NCBI GenBank assembly: GCA_038136035.1
Contig: JAYPYV010000001.1
Coordinates: forward strand, 1-64,000
Reading direction: 5' to 3'
DNA from: UBA9926 sp023261215
GTDB taxonomy: Bacteria > Pseudomonadota > Gammaproteobacteria > Pseudomonadales > Azotimanducaceae
DNA: 64,000 nt
Shown one piece after another: positions 35,544 to 43,827 of this stretch. The first letter of the stretch is position 1; each line of letters begins with the position of its first letter. Position numbers and translations under genes: made by a program. Below the pieces are notes generated by a model. The model had not been told where the DNA came from. It worked only from the letters and a program-made list of their open reading frames with translations, and searched no databases.

Positions 35544-36119
35544 GTGAAACAGCCGAAGATGGCCAATGTTCGAATTATCGGTGGTAATTGGCGACACCGC
35601 AAAGTGAACTTCCCATCAGGCTACGATATTCGCCCGTCACCTGATCGCGTGCGCGAAACCTTGTTTAACTGGCTACAAGGGGAGGTCGCTGGCAGGCATT
35701 GCCTCGAGCCCTTTGCGGGCAGTGGCATACTCAGCTTTGAGGCGCTGTCGAGAGGGGCGGCTCACGTGGCAATGAACGATCTAGAATCCGGGATCGCTCG
35801 CGCCCTGGGCGAAGAAGCCAAAAAGCTCGGCGCAGACTCGCTTAACTATCTCATCACCCGTCAGGATGGTTATGCCCTGATGAAAGACCCGCCCAAGCAA
35901 ACTCAGCTTGTTTTTCTTGATCCCCCCTTCCACAGTGGACGGTATGGTGACTTATTTGAATCCATTCAGGGGTCCGAGGCGTTTTCTCGTGAAGTCTTGA
36001 TCTACGTCGAAAGTGGCCGCCCTCTGGATCAAAGCGAATTCGAGCCCTTTGGTTTTCGGGCGATCAAATCCAAGCAAGCCGGCAGAGTGTCATTTGCCCT
36101 CTTTGCAAGGAGTGCTTAA
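35544..36119 (+). CDS. rsmD: 16S rRNA (guanine-966-N2)-methyltransferase
   Basis: A 191-residue SAM-dependent enzyme that methylates G966 of 16S rRNA. VRIIGGNWRHRKV and RPSPDRVRETLFNWL are the family start. LEPFAGSGILSFEALSRGA binds SAM, and FLDPPF is the catalytic motif. The start is GTG at 35544 or ATG at 35559; both keep the conserved region. It is divergent from ftsY and upstream of coaD, the standard order. Confidence 0.93.
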   Translation: MKQPKMANVRIIGGNWRHRKVNFPSGYDIRPSPDRVRETLFNWLQGEVAGRHCLEPFAGSGILSFEALSRGAAHVAMNDLESGIARALGEEAKKLGADSLNYLITRQDGYALMKDPPKQTQLVFLDPPFHSGRYGDLFESIQGSEAFSREVLIYVESGRPLDQSEFEPFGFRAIKSKQAGRVSFALFARSA

Positions 36120-36171
36120 CAGACGGGTTTTGCCTAGGTATGATTTGCCGCTCCTTGAGCTGGGCGCAGAT

Positions 36172-36648
36172 ATGAGAACAGTGCTTTACCCCGGGACGTT
36201 CAATCCCATTCATAACGGCCATGTGGATTTGGTTAGACGTGCCGCTGGTTTATTTGATCGCGTGGTCCTCGGTATTGCGACCAGCCCGCAGAAGAATCCG
36301 AGCGTGCTCCAAACCCGAGTTAACCTCGCTAAGGAAGCCCTGGCAGCAATGCCGAATGTCGAAGTGATTGGTTTCAATACCTTGACTGTGGATTTCGCTC
36401 GCGAAGTGGGCGCCAGCGTCATCTTGAAAGGCATTCGGACGGTGACCGACTTTGAGTATGAGTTTCAAATGCTCAACATGAACCGCGCCCTCTCGCCGGG
36501 ACTTGAAACAATTTTCCTGGCGCCATCGGAAGAACACTCCTACATTTCATCGACGCTCGTTCGCCAGATCGCCAGCTATGGCGGCGACATCAGTCAATTC
36601 GTGCCGGCAGCGGTCGAGGCGGCGATTAGAAATGGTGATATCGGCTAG
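36172..36648 (+). CDS. coaD: Pantetheine-phosphate adenylyltransferase
   Basis: A 158-residue nucleotidyltransferase for the fourth step of coenzyme A synthesis. YPGTFNPIHNGHVDLVRRA holds the HxGH-type motif, and the EHSYISSTLVRQIA segment is the second nucleotide-binding motif. Length matches E. coli CoaD. The ATG at 36172 lies 52 bp after the rsmD stop. Its stop shares CTAG with the convergent mutM. The other CoA gene here is coaBC at 41.2 kb. Confidence 0.95.
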   Translation: MRTVLYPGTFNPIHNGHVDLVRRAAGLFDRVVLGIATSPQKNPSVLQTRVNLAKEALAAMPNVEVIGFNTLTVDFAREVGASVILKGIRTVTDFEYEFQMLNMNRALSPGLETIFLAPSEEHSYISSTLVRQIASYGGDISQFVPAAVEAAIRNGDIG

Positions 36649-37454
36649 CGCTGGCAGCGTCTGCAGTAGACGGTCGCCCGGTTGCTGATACGAAGCGACG
36701 TGAGCGGCCCCTCACATGCGTAACATGCCTCGCCCTCACGACCGTATACCTGAAGCTCGTGTCTGAAATAGCCTGGCTTGCCGTCTTCACGCAGAAAATC
36801 ACGCAGACTGGTCCCGCCGGCGTCGATGGCCTTTGCTAGCACCATTTTCACGGCCGGCACCAGCCGCGCCATTCTCGCTCGACGCACCTTACCTGCTTCG
36901 GTCAGTGGGCGAATACCTGCGTAAAAGAGCGCTTCGTTGGCATATATATTGCCGACACCGACGACAATCTCGGCATCCATCAGAAACGTTTTAATGTTGC
37001 GACGAATGTCCCGGGCTCGACGCATCAAGTAATCAACTGAAAAATCTTCAGACAAGGGTTCGGGACCGAGCTTGCTGAGCAGCGGGTGGTCGAGCGCTTT
37101 CATATAGAAGAGCGAACCAAATCGGCGCGGGTCTCGAAATCTGAGGACCTGGTTGCTATCAAATAGAACATCGACATGATCGTGCGTTTCGGGTGGCGTC
37201 CCTGCCGGCAATATCCGAAGACTGCCAGACATGCCTAAATGCAACATCAACCAACCCTTGTCCAGCTCGAGCAACAAGTACTTGGCCCGCCTTGAAACGC
37301 TGATCACCGACTGACCTGAGACACTCTGGGGGATACCAGCATCAACAGGCCACCGAAGACGATGATCGCGAACCAGAAGTTGGCGAATCTTTCGGCCTTT
37401 GACGTGAGGCTCGATCCCTCTGCGCGTCGTTTCTACTTCAGGTAATTCTGGCAT
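36645..37454 (-). CDS. mutM: Formamidopyrimidine-DNA glycosylase
   Basis: A 269-residue repair enzyme that removes 8-oxoguanine and opened purines. The mature N-terminus PELPEVETTRRGIEP carries the catalytic Pro and Glu. VGVGNIYANEALF is the helix-two-turn-helix, and the C-terminal zinc finger has paired cysteines in CYACEG and CRRCQR. Length equals E. coli MutM. It stands alone on the minus strand and is convergent with coaD. Confidence 0.96.
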   Translation of the reverse strand: MPELPEVETTRRGIEPHVKGRKIRQLLVRDHRLRWPVDAGIPQSVSGQSVISVSRRAKYLLLELDKGWLMLHLGMSGSLRILPAGTPPETHDHVDVLFDSNQVLRFRDPRRFGSLFYMKALDHPLLSKLGPEPLSEDFSVDYLMRRARDIRRNIKTFLMDAEIVVGVGNIYANEALFYAGIRPLTEAGKVRRARMARLVPAVKMVLAKAIDAGGTSLRDFLREDGKPGYFRHELQVYGREGEACYACEGPLTSLRISNRATVYCRRCQR

Positions 37455-37543
37455 GGTCTCTCTTTAACCCAGGGGCCGTTCTTGTCGTCAAGTTGAGCGC
37501 GTCATCAGTTCCGGCCCAACGCAGCGAGCGTTATCATGCGCCC

Positions 37544-39532
37544 ATGCGTGACCAATCTGAACTGTACTTTCTCGGCATCGACACCGGCGGAACATTTACC
37601 GATTTTATTCTTGTCGGCGAGGATGGTATCAGGTCTGAAAAAATTCTATCCACCCCAGCTGCACCAGAGCAGGCCATCCTCGATGGAATAGAACGTTTAG
37701 GTCTCCGAGACGCCATCAGCGCGGGCAAAGTCCAAATCACGCATGGCACCACGGTCGCAACCAATGCCGCACTCGAGCACAAGGGTGCCAAAACAGCATT
37801 CATCACCAATCAAGGCTTCGGCGATATCTTGGCCCTTGGACGACAAAATCGCTCACACCTTTATGCCTTAAATCCAACCGTTGATCGCCTCGACCTCACT
37901 CAAATCGCGTGTTTTGAAGTTGACACGAGACGCAATGCGAAAGGCACGCTGATTAAGCCCCTTGGCAGGCAAGCCCTCGAGCAGCTATTTCTTGAGGTCT
38001 CTGCTTTTGAGCCCGAAGCGATTGCAGTGAGCCTTCTGTTTTCATTTCTGGATCCATCCGAAGAAGTTCAGATTCGAGAAGCGCTCAGGTCGTTAACAAC
38101 GGTCATTTCTTTATCGAGTGAGCTGCACCCTGAACCTGGCGAGTATGAGCGAAGCGTCGTCACTCTGTTGAACAGTTATCTGGGACCCGTGGTTCAGGGT
38201 TATCTTGGGCGGCTTTGTGCTGCCATGGCACCAACCCAACCGGCGATCATGCAGTCATCGGGGTTAACCATTGATGCAAATCAAGCCGCTGCTCGGGCCG
38301 CCCATCTGCTTCTCTCAGGACCCGCGGGCGGACTGATTGCGGCTTCAAGCTGTTTTCCTAATAGTGCGCTGATGACCTTTGATATGGGTGGTACTTCCAC
38401 AGACGTTGCGCTCATTCATGGATCCCTCAGCCCATCGGAGGATACGTTTTTGGGCGGGATTCCGCTTGCGATCCCAGCGCTCGACTTAACGACCATCGGT
38501 GCTGGCGGTGGTTCGATTGCGCGAGTGAATGAGGGCGGGCTGCTCACTTTAGGGCCAGAGTCCGCGGGCGCACTTCCGGGTCCCGCCTGTTATCAAAGAG
38601 GCGGCGAGAGCCCGACCGTTACGGATGCCCATGTCGTGCTCGGTCACTTTCCAGAGGCGATTCGCCTATCCGACGATATCGAGCTTTCTCGGGATGCGGC
38701 CGAACGAGTGATCCGCCCATTGGCGTCAGCGCTATCACTGACCATCGATGAAACCGCAAAGGGCATCCTTCAGATTGCAAACGAGAGGATGACGCAAGCG
38801 CTGCGCATGATTTCCATCCAACGCGGCTATGATCCCAAAGATTTCACCTTGGTTTGCTTCGGCGGTGCGGGCGGGCTTCATCTGTGTGCTCTTGCCGAGG
38901 CGCTTGATATGCGGCGCGCGGTTGTGCCTGCGCATGCTGCGATGTTTTCCGCGCTTGGCATGATCATGGCGAGTCCCGGCCGTGTGTTCTCTAGATCGAT
39001 CGTGACTGTGTTTGACCATCTACAAAGGGACCGCTTTGACACCGCAATTAGCTCATTACGGAAGGAAGCCGAACAATCATTCGGCGCATCTGAGGATGTC
39101 GTGCGCAGAGACGAATGGTTCGCTGATGTTCGCTATGAGGGTCAATCGAAAACACTCGAGGTAAAGCTCGATCAAGAGTTCGAGCAAATGCAAGCTGAAT
39201 TCGAATCATCTCATGAGGCTCGATACGGCCATCGATTGGATCAGCCTATTGAAATGGTTCGTTTGCGGCTTCGATCTGAAATACCTGAAGCAGAGTCAGA
39301 GGCCATCAATCAGCTCAAGCAACCCGCCCTAGACGAGGCCTTTCAGTCACTAGACCAATTGAAAGCAACTCATCTAGAAGCGTCCTCGATCTTGGATGTT
39401 CGCTCGCTCGCATCGAAGGTGCGCATAGAGGGGCCATACACACTCACAGCACCCGGCACGATCATAAAGCTTGAACCGGGTTGGTCTGCTATGCGGGACG
39501 ATGCCGGGCACCTTTATCTGAAACGCGCGTAA
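37544..39532 (+). CDS. Hydantoinase/oxoprolinase family protein (HyuA-like)
   Basis: A 662-residue protein of the HyuA / 5-oxoprolinase A family. GIDTGGTFTDFILVG at the start and DMGGTSTDVALI near the middle are the two phosphate-binding motifs of the sugar kinase/HSP70-like fold. THGTTVATNAALE is also typical. Partners are normally HyuB-like subunits, but no hyuB is next to it. Substrates in the family include hydantoins, 5-oxoproline and acetone-type ketones, so specificity is open. I chose the ATG at 37544, as it gives the expected start LYFLGIDTGG. Confidence 0.85.
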   Translation: MRDQSELYFLGIDTGGTFTDFILVGEDGIRSEKILSTPAAPEQAILDGIERLGLRDAISAGKVQITHGTTVATNAALEHKGAKTAFITNQGFGDILALGRQNRSHLYALNPTVDRLDLTQIACFEVDTRRNAKGTLIKPLGRQALEQLFLEVSAFEPEAIAVSLLFSFLDPSEEVQIREALRSLTTVISLSSELHPEPGEYERSVVTLLNSYLGPVVQGYLGRLCAAMAPTQPAIMQSSGLTIDANQAAARAAHLLLSGPAGGLIAASSCFPNSALMTFDMGGTSTDVALIHGSLSPSEDTFLGGIPLAIPALDLTTIGAGGGSIARVNEGGLLTLGPESAGALPGPACYQRGGESPTVTDAHVVLGHFPEAIRLSDDIELSRDAAERVIRPLASALSLTIDETAKGILQIANERMTQALRMISIQRGYDPKDFTLVCFGGAGGLHLCALAEALDMRRAVVPAHAAMFSALGMIMASPGRVFSRSIVTVFDHLQRDRFDTAISSLRKEAEQSFGASEDVVRRDEWFADVRYEGQSKTLEVKLDQEFEQMQAEFESSHEARYGHRLDQPIEMVRLRLRSEIPEAESEAINQLKQPALDEAFQSLDQLKATHLEASSILDVRSLASKVRIEGPYTLTAPGTIIKLEPGWSAMRDDAGHLYLKRA

Positions 39533-39651
39533 CCTAATGAAAGGCCGAGACTAGGACTGTATCGACGCTGATTGACTCTTTTCCAATTCAGGTCGACTAA
39601 GCCGCCACCCCTTAACAGATGAGCCAACCGGGTTTATCGCTAGACAGGCGT

Positions 39652-39706
39652 TAAGTGACGTCAGGGACCTGCGCCAAACTCAGGCGACTTCAGCGCAACC
39701 CTATGC
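39652..39706. repeat. 55-bp contig-end duplicate, left copy
   Basis: The 55 bases before the N run are identical to 39807-39861 after it. As in ftsE, this is an unmerged contig overlap. Confidence 0.93.
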
Positions 39707-39806
39707 NNNNNNNNNNNNNNNNNNNNNNNNNNNNNNNNNNNNNNNNNNNNNNNNNNNNNNNNNNNNNNNNNNNNNNNNNNNNNNNNNNNNNNNNNNNNNN
39801 NNNNNN
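39707..39806. other. Assembly gap (100 N)
   Basis: A placeholder run of exactly 100 N between two copies of the same 55 bases; probably no sequence is missing. Confidence 0.95.
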
Positions 39807-39861
39807 TAAGTGACGTCAGGGACCTGCGCCAAACTCAGGCGACTTCAGCGCAACCCTATGC
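39807..39861. repeat. 55-bp contig-end duplicate, right copy
   Basis: Second copy of the sequence at 39652-39706; the two should be one. Confidence 0.93.
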
Positions 39862-40175
39862 GCGTGCTCGGAAGCTTCGGATGAGGCTCGCACTATGGCA
39901 GCGCTTGTGCCGCTGGCCAGCGCGCTCAAGCAAACATTTGGCGGCAGCCATCGACTGGGCCGACCCCCTCGCCTTCCTCATCTCCCGAGCCAAAATAAGG
40001 CGCTACACGGGTCCCCTCCATGGCGAAGAGATCACACTTTATTGGCATGACATCATGGATATCGCTTGGGCGGGTCGATCGGAGCTGATGCGTTGCTGAA
40101 ATCGCCCATCGAGAGCGGAGTCTTCCCTTTGTGAGCGTAACCCCGGAAAAGTACCCGGGCTCAAAGGGCTGGAGA

Positions 40176-40194
40176 GGCGCGCCCAGGGCGCGCC
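40176..40194 (-). terminator. GC-rich hairpin after rpmG
   Basis: A perfect 8-bp stem GGCGCGCC/GGCGCGCC with a 3-base loop lies 9 bases after the rpmG stop. No T-run follows it directly, so it may be a transcript-end stabiliser or a weak terminator. Confidence 0.5.
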
Positions 40195-40203
40195 AGGCGG
40201 GTA

Positions 40204-40359
40204 TTACTTAATTTTGGCTTCTGTATAGGTCACATGCTTGCGAACAACGGGATCAAACTTCTTGATCTCCATTTTGTCTGGCATGTTCTTCTTATTCTTA
40301 GTCGTGGTGTAAAAGTGGCCTGTCCCTGCAGAGGACACCAACTTGATTTTATCTCTCAT
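40204..40359 (-). CDS. rpmG: 50S ribosomal protein L33
   Basis: A 51-residue ribosomal protein. MRDKIKLVSSAGTGHFYTTT at the start and KKFDPVVRKHVTYTEAKIK at the end are typical L33. It has no zinc-binding cysteines, so it is the C-minus, zinc-independent form. It is 51 bp downstream of rpmB on the same strand, the standard rpmB-rpmG operon. The frame was read directly from the sequence: ATG at 40359, TAA at 40204-40206. Confidence 0.95.
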   Translation of the reverse strand: MRDKIKLVSSAGTGHFYTTTKNKKNMPDKMEIKKFDPVVRKHVTYTEAKIK

Positions 40360-40410
40360 GATTCACTCCCAGCGCAACCTCATTCAAGGCTGCTCTTTGT
40401 CGTCGACGAA

Positions 40411-40647
40411 TTAGACTCGCTGCCCTTGCTCGCGAAGATTAGAAACCACTTGCTCAATCCCCAGCTTATCGATCAGGCGCATGCCCTTGGTTGAGACTTT
40501 CAGCTTCACGAATCGACGCTCGCTTTCCAACCAAAACCGATGCTGTTGAATGTTCGGCAAAAATCGACGCCGTGTTTTGTTGTTCGCGTGAGAGACGTTG
40601 TTTCCGCTCTGTGGGCGCTTGCCGGTTACCTGACACACTCTGGACAT
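40411..40647 (-). CDS. rpmB: 50S ribosomal protein L28
   Basis: A 78-residue ribosomal protein with SRVCQVTGKRPQSGNNVSHANNKTRRRF at the start (read in two parts, residues 2-16 and 17-29), exactly the L28 pattern. Length equals E. coli L28. The start is the second of two adjacent ATG codons (40647), to give MSRVC. It is first in the rpmB-rpmG unit and is preceded by a long untranslated leader. Confidence 0.95.
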   Translation of the reverse strand: MSRVCQVTGKRPQSGNNVSHANNKTRRRFLPNIQQHRFWLESERRFVKLKVSTKGMRLIDKLGIEQVVSNLREQGQRV

Positions 40648-40961
40648 CACTTTACCCTCTTCAAACTTGGCTAAGACGCGCCTTTCTCTTCGAGTGAGCG
40701 CTGACGCCCATCAAGGCATTAACCAAATTCAATCTCAACGTTTGGACGCATCCGATGGCCTTTGGGACCATCACCGCATCGTTTCTTAATTTCCTGCCCA
40801 CTCCAGCGCTTGACTGCGAGCGTCACAGGCGACGTATTTCAATGCTCGCTGGCTTTTTCGCTGATCCAGCCGTTGTTGACGTTTGCCTGGCCAACGACCG
40901 ACGCGACTCTGCCTGATTTTTAGAGCTTTCGTCTCAATTCGAGACCGCCCGCCCCAGCGAG
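40648..40961 (-). promoter_or_regulatory. Long 5' leader of rpmB-rpmG
   Basis: About 314 bases lie between the predicted transcription start and the rpmB ATG. A basic 60-codon open frame runs through it (40786-40968), but its ATG overlaps the -10 box and would not be transcribed, so I treat the stretch as untranslated. Its length and position suggest a control element for the L28/L33 operon. I could not match it to a known ribosomal leader. Confidence 0.45.
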
Positions 40962-40967
40962 CGCGCA

Positions 40968-40996
40968 TTTATATCAGAAGGTCTTTGATTTTTCAA
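40968..40996 (-). promoter_or_regulatory. Sigma-70 promoter of rpmB-rpmG
   Basis: On the minus strand, TTGAAA (40996-40991) and TATAAA (40973-40968) are separated by exactly 17 bases. The bases after the -10 are GC-rich (GCGCGCTCGC), the kind of discriminator seen at stringently controlled ribosomal promoters. Confidence 0.7.
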
Positions 40997-41237
40997 TGAA
41001 ATCTCTTCTCAAAGAAATCGCCTAGCCAATCGACCATCACTCAACGCCGTATTACGAGCGCTGCCGGGGTCTAGCGCCTTCTAATCCAGGCGAATGCCCC
41101 AATCGTCTCGCCAGCGCGGCGCTTTTCGCTGATTCAGCCTCTGCGCCCCATTCGGGTTAACGCTGTGATTCAAGTGCTAACCCCGTCTAAACTCTGTATT
41201 ATTCGCGGCTTTCAAGCCCAGACTCGAGGGCAAACAC

Positions 41238-42461
41238 ATGGAAAATTCCCTGCTGACCTTACACAACCGCCGAATCCTCTTGGGGATCACGGGTGGGATA
41301 GCCGCCTATAAAGGTGCGGAACTGACCCGGCGACTCCAGGATCAGGGTGCTGACGTTCGGGTCATCATGACACGCTCAGCAACAGAATTTATTACGCCCC
41401 TGACGATGCAGGCGTTGTCAAAACACCCCGTTCACCTGGATCTACACAATCCGGATACAGAATCGGTCATGGGTCACATCGAGCTCGCACGCTGGGCTGA
41501 TCTTGTCTTGATTGCGCCCGCCAGTGCTAACTTCCTGGCAAGACTTGCACACGGGCATGGTGACGATTTGCTAACGGCCGTGTGTTTGGCGGCAGAATGT
41601 CCCGTCGCCATCGCACCTGCAATGAATCAGGCGATGTGGGCCAAAAGTCCGACGCAGAAAAATCGGGCACTGCTGGTCGAGCGAGGCATTCACTTTTTGG
41701 GCCCTGATTCAGGCATTCAAGCTTGCGGTGAAGTCGGTGCTGGCCGCTTACTCGATATCGAGGCGCTGCTAATCGGCGCCAGCAACTTATTCGCGAGCGG
41801 CAGACTGCAAGGAAAAACGGTGCTCATCACAGCAGGTCCTACCCGCGAGGCCATTGATCCGGTTCGGTTCATCAGTAATCACAGTTCGGGCAAGCAAGGG
41901 TACGCGCTCGCGAGCGCCGCCGTTGATGCAGGTGCTCGGGTGATCTTGGTGTCTGGGCCCACCGCACTCACTGCCCCCGAACGCGTTGACCTTGTTAAAG
42001 TGACCTCGGCTCAGGATATGCACGAGGCCGTTCAGGCAAGGCTGCCCGAGACCGATATCATGATTGGTGTTGCTGCAGTCTCCGATTACCGACCCAGGAT
42101 GGTAGAGACCCAAAAGATCAAAAAGGGTCAGTGTGGTGAGCGCACCCTGACGTTAGAACTGGTAGAAAACCCCGACATCATTGCAGAGGCCGCTAAGCAC
42201 CCAAACGCACCCTTCACCGTAGGCTTTGCAGCAGAGACGGAGAATCTCGAAAACTATGCCAAACGCAAGTTGCTCGAGAAAAATCTCGCGATGATCGTCG
42301 CGAACAATGTTGCCAATTCACAAATTGGTTTCAATAGCGATGCCAATGCAACCACCATCTTCTGGGCGGGTGGTGAGATCAACATCCCGATGATGTCCAA
42401 GCGCGCTTTATCTGAGCGGTTGATTTCCATCATTGCGGATAGAATTGAGGCCGCCTCGTGA
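41238..42461 (+). CDS. coaBC: Phosphopantothenoylcysteine synthetase/decarboxylase
   Basis: A 407-residue two-domain enzyme for two steps of coenzyme A synthesis. The N-terminal flavin-dependent decarboxylase (CoaC, about 1-190) has GITGGIAAYK, the active-site segment GHIELARWAD, PAMNQAMW and ACGEVGAGRL. The C-terminal synthetase (CoaB) has GPTREAIDPVRFISNHSSGKQG (positions about 201-222). It is preceded by about 270 bp beyond the rpmB promoter with no clear feature except a TATTAT box at 41197-41202. It overlaps dut by four bases (GTGA). Confidence 0.95.
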   Translation: MENSLLTLHNRRILLGITGGIAAYKGAELTRRLQDQGADVRVIMTRSATEFITPLTMQALSKHPVHLDLHNPDTESVMGHIELARWADLVLIAPASANFLARLAHGHGDDLLTAVCLAAECPVAIAPAMNQAMWAKSPTQKNRALLVERGIHFLGPDSGIQACGEVGAGRLLDIEALLIGASNLFASGRLQGKTVLITAGPTREAIDPVRFISNHSSGKQGYALASAAVDAGARVILVSGPTALTAPERVDLVKVTSAQDMHEAVQARLPETDIMIGVAAVSDYRPRMVETQKIKKGQCGERTLTLELVENPDIIAEAAKHPNAPFTVGFAAETENLENYAKRKLLEKNLAMIVANNVANSQIGFNSDANATTIFWAGGEINIPMMSKRALSERLISIIADRIEAAS

Positions 42462-42907
42462 AGGTTCAGATTAAACAGTTGCGTAAAGACCGTTCTATCG
42501 ACTTACCAGCTTATGCCACCGAAGGGTCAGCCGGTCTCGATCTCGCAGCAGATATCGAGGCACCGCTTAAGATCGAGCCGGGTACCACAGACTTGATTCC
42601 CACTGGGCTTGCTATTCATTTGGGCGACCCTCACACCGCGGCGTTGATTTTGCCGCGCTCTGGGCTCGGTCATAAACACGGCCTGGTTCTGGGTAACTTG
42701 GTGGGTCTGATTGATTCAGATTATCAGGGTGAGCTCATGGTCTCGTGTTGGAATCGAAGTCAGACGGCCTTCATCGTTGAACCCGGTATGCGCATTGCCC
42801 AGCTTGTGATCGTCCCCGTCATTCAAGCGGAGTTCGAAGAAGTCGATGCGTTTGAGCAATCCGATCGAGGCAGCGACGGTTTCGGTTCGACTGGCCTGCA
42901 GACCTAA
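42458..42907 (+). CDS. dut: Deoxyuridine 5'-triphosphate nucleotidohydrolase
   Basis: A 149-residue trimeric dUTPase that keeps uracil out of DNA and supplies dUMP. All five motifs are present: GSAGLDLAADI, PRSGLGHKHG, GLIDSDYQGEL, RIAQLVI and RGSDGFGSTG. The GTG start overlaps the coaBC stop. In Pseudomonas algC follows dut, but here argB comes next. Confidence 0.96.
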   Translation: MKVQIKQLRKDRSIDLPAYATEGSAGLDLAADIEAPLKIEPGTTDLIPTGLAIHLGDPHTAALILPRSGLGHKHGLVLGNLVGLIDSDYQGELMVSCWNRSQTAFIVEPGMRIAQLVIVPVIQAEFEEVDAFEQSDRGSDGFGSTGLQT

Positions 42908-42924
42908 CTGATGAGGGTTCTTCG

Positions 42925-43827
42925 ATGACCGTCTCTCGACAACAAGCGCTAGAAATCGCAACTGTCCTCACCGAGGCTTTACCCTATATCCAGCGGTTTA
43001 AGGGTAAGACCATCGTCGTCAAGTACGGTGGCAATGCCATGACGGATGAGGCCCTTAAGTTCAGTTTCGCACGCGACATTGTGCTCATGAAACTCGTCGG
43101 GATGAATCCCATCATTGTTCATGGTGGTGGGCCTCAAATCGGTTCGCTTTTGGAGCAACTGGGGATTACATCTAATTTCGTTGATGGCATGCGGGTCACA
43201 GACAGCGCGACCATGGACGTGGTTGAAATGGTGCTTGGTGGGTTGGTCAATAAAGACATTGTCAATCTAATCAATCGAAATGGCGGCAAAGCCCTCGGCT
43301 TGACGGGTAAAGACGCCTCAATGATTCAGGCCAAGAAACTTCTGGTTGAAAGACCCAGCGAAGCACTCGCCACACCTGAGATCATCGACATCGGACAAGT
43401 TGGGGAAGTGACGTCGATCGACCGCAGTGTGCTGGACCTAGCGGCAGAGAGCAATCTCATCCCAGTCATCGCACCAATCGGTACCGACGAATCCGGTCAC
43501 ACATACAACATCAATGCTGACCTTGTGGCGGGGGCCATCGCATCTGCAGTCCAAGCGGAGAAGTTAATCCTCCTAACCAACGTCGAAGGCTTGCAAGATG
43601 CAAACGGGACACTCCTGCCCACTCTGTCTGCTGAAGACGTCACGTCGATGATTAACAAAGGGGTGATCTCAGGCGGCATGCTCCCAAAAATCCAATGCGC
43701 GCTTGATGCGGTCCGCGAGGGTGTCACCAGTGCCCACATTATCGATGGCCGAGTCGCACACGCTGTGTTGCTAGAAGTCTTGACCGATGAAGGCGTAGGG
43801 ACAAAGATTTCCGATCATGACCACTGA
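42925..43827 (+). CDS. argB: Acetylglutamate kinase
   Basis: A 300-residue amino-acid kinase for the second step of arginine synthesis. VVKYGGNAM and VHGGGPQIG are the ATP and substrate loops. The extra N-terminal helix (SRQQALEIATVLTEALPYIQ) is typical of hexameric, arginine-inhibited forms, so feedback control is likely. It overlaps slmA by 11 bases. Confidence 0.96.
   Translation: MTVSRQQALEIATVLTEALPYIQRFKGKTIVVKYGGNAMTDEALKFSFARDIVLMKLVGMNPIIVHGGGPQIGSLLEQLGITSNFVDGMRVTDSATMDVVEMVLGGLVNKDIVNLINRNGGKALGLTGKDASMIQAKKLLVERPSEALATPEIIDIGQVGEVTSIDRSVLDLAAESNLIPVIAPIGTDESGHTYNINADLVAGAIASAVQAEKLILLTNVEGLQDANGTLLPTLSAEDVTSMINKGVISGGMLPKIQCALDAVREGVTSAHIIDGRVAHAVLLEVLTDEGVGTKISDHDH

Larger units (their letters stand above)
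39533..40203. other. Intergenic region with assembly gap and an unplaced open frame
   Basis: This lies between the hydantoinase and rpmG. It holds 100 N and one extra copy of a 55-bp contig end, so the true length is about 516 bp. After the join, one plus-strand frame is open for about 122 codons from 39576 to a TGA at 40097-40099; its only standard start is ATG at 39881, giving 72 residues. I do not recognise the product and cannot say that it is coded. I see no other feature except the hairpin after rpmG. Confidence 0.5.

Noticed and set aside
40786..40968. Basic 60-residue protein upstream of rpmB
   Set aside because: Its ATG overlaps the -10 box of the rpmB promoter, no ribosome site fits, and the sequence is better explained as leader RNA.
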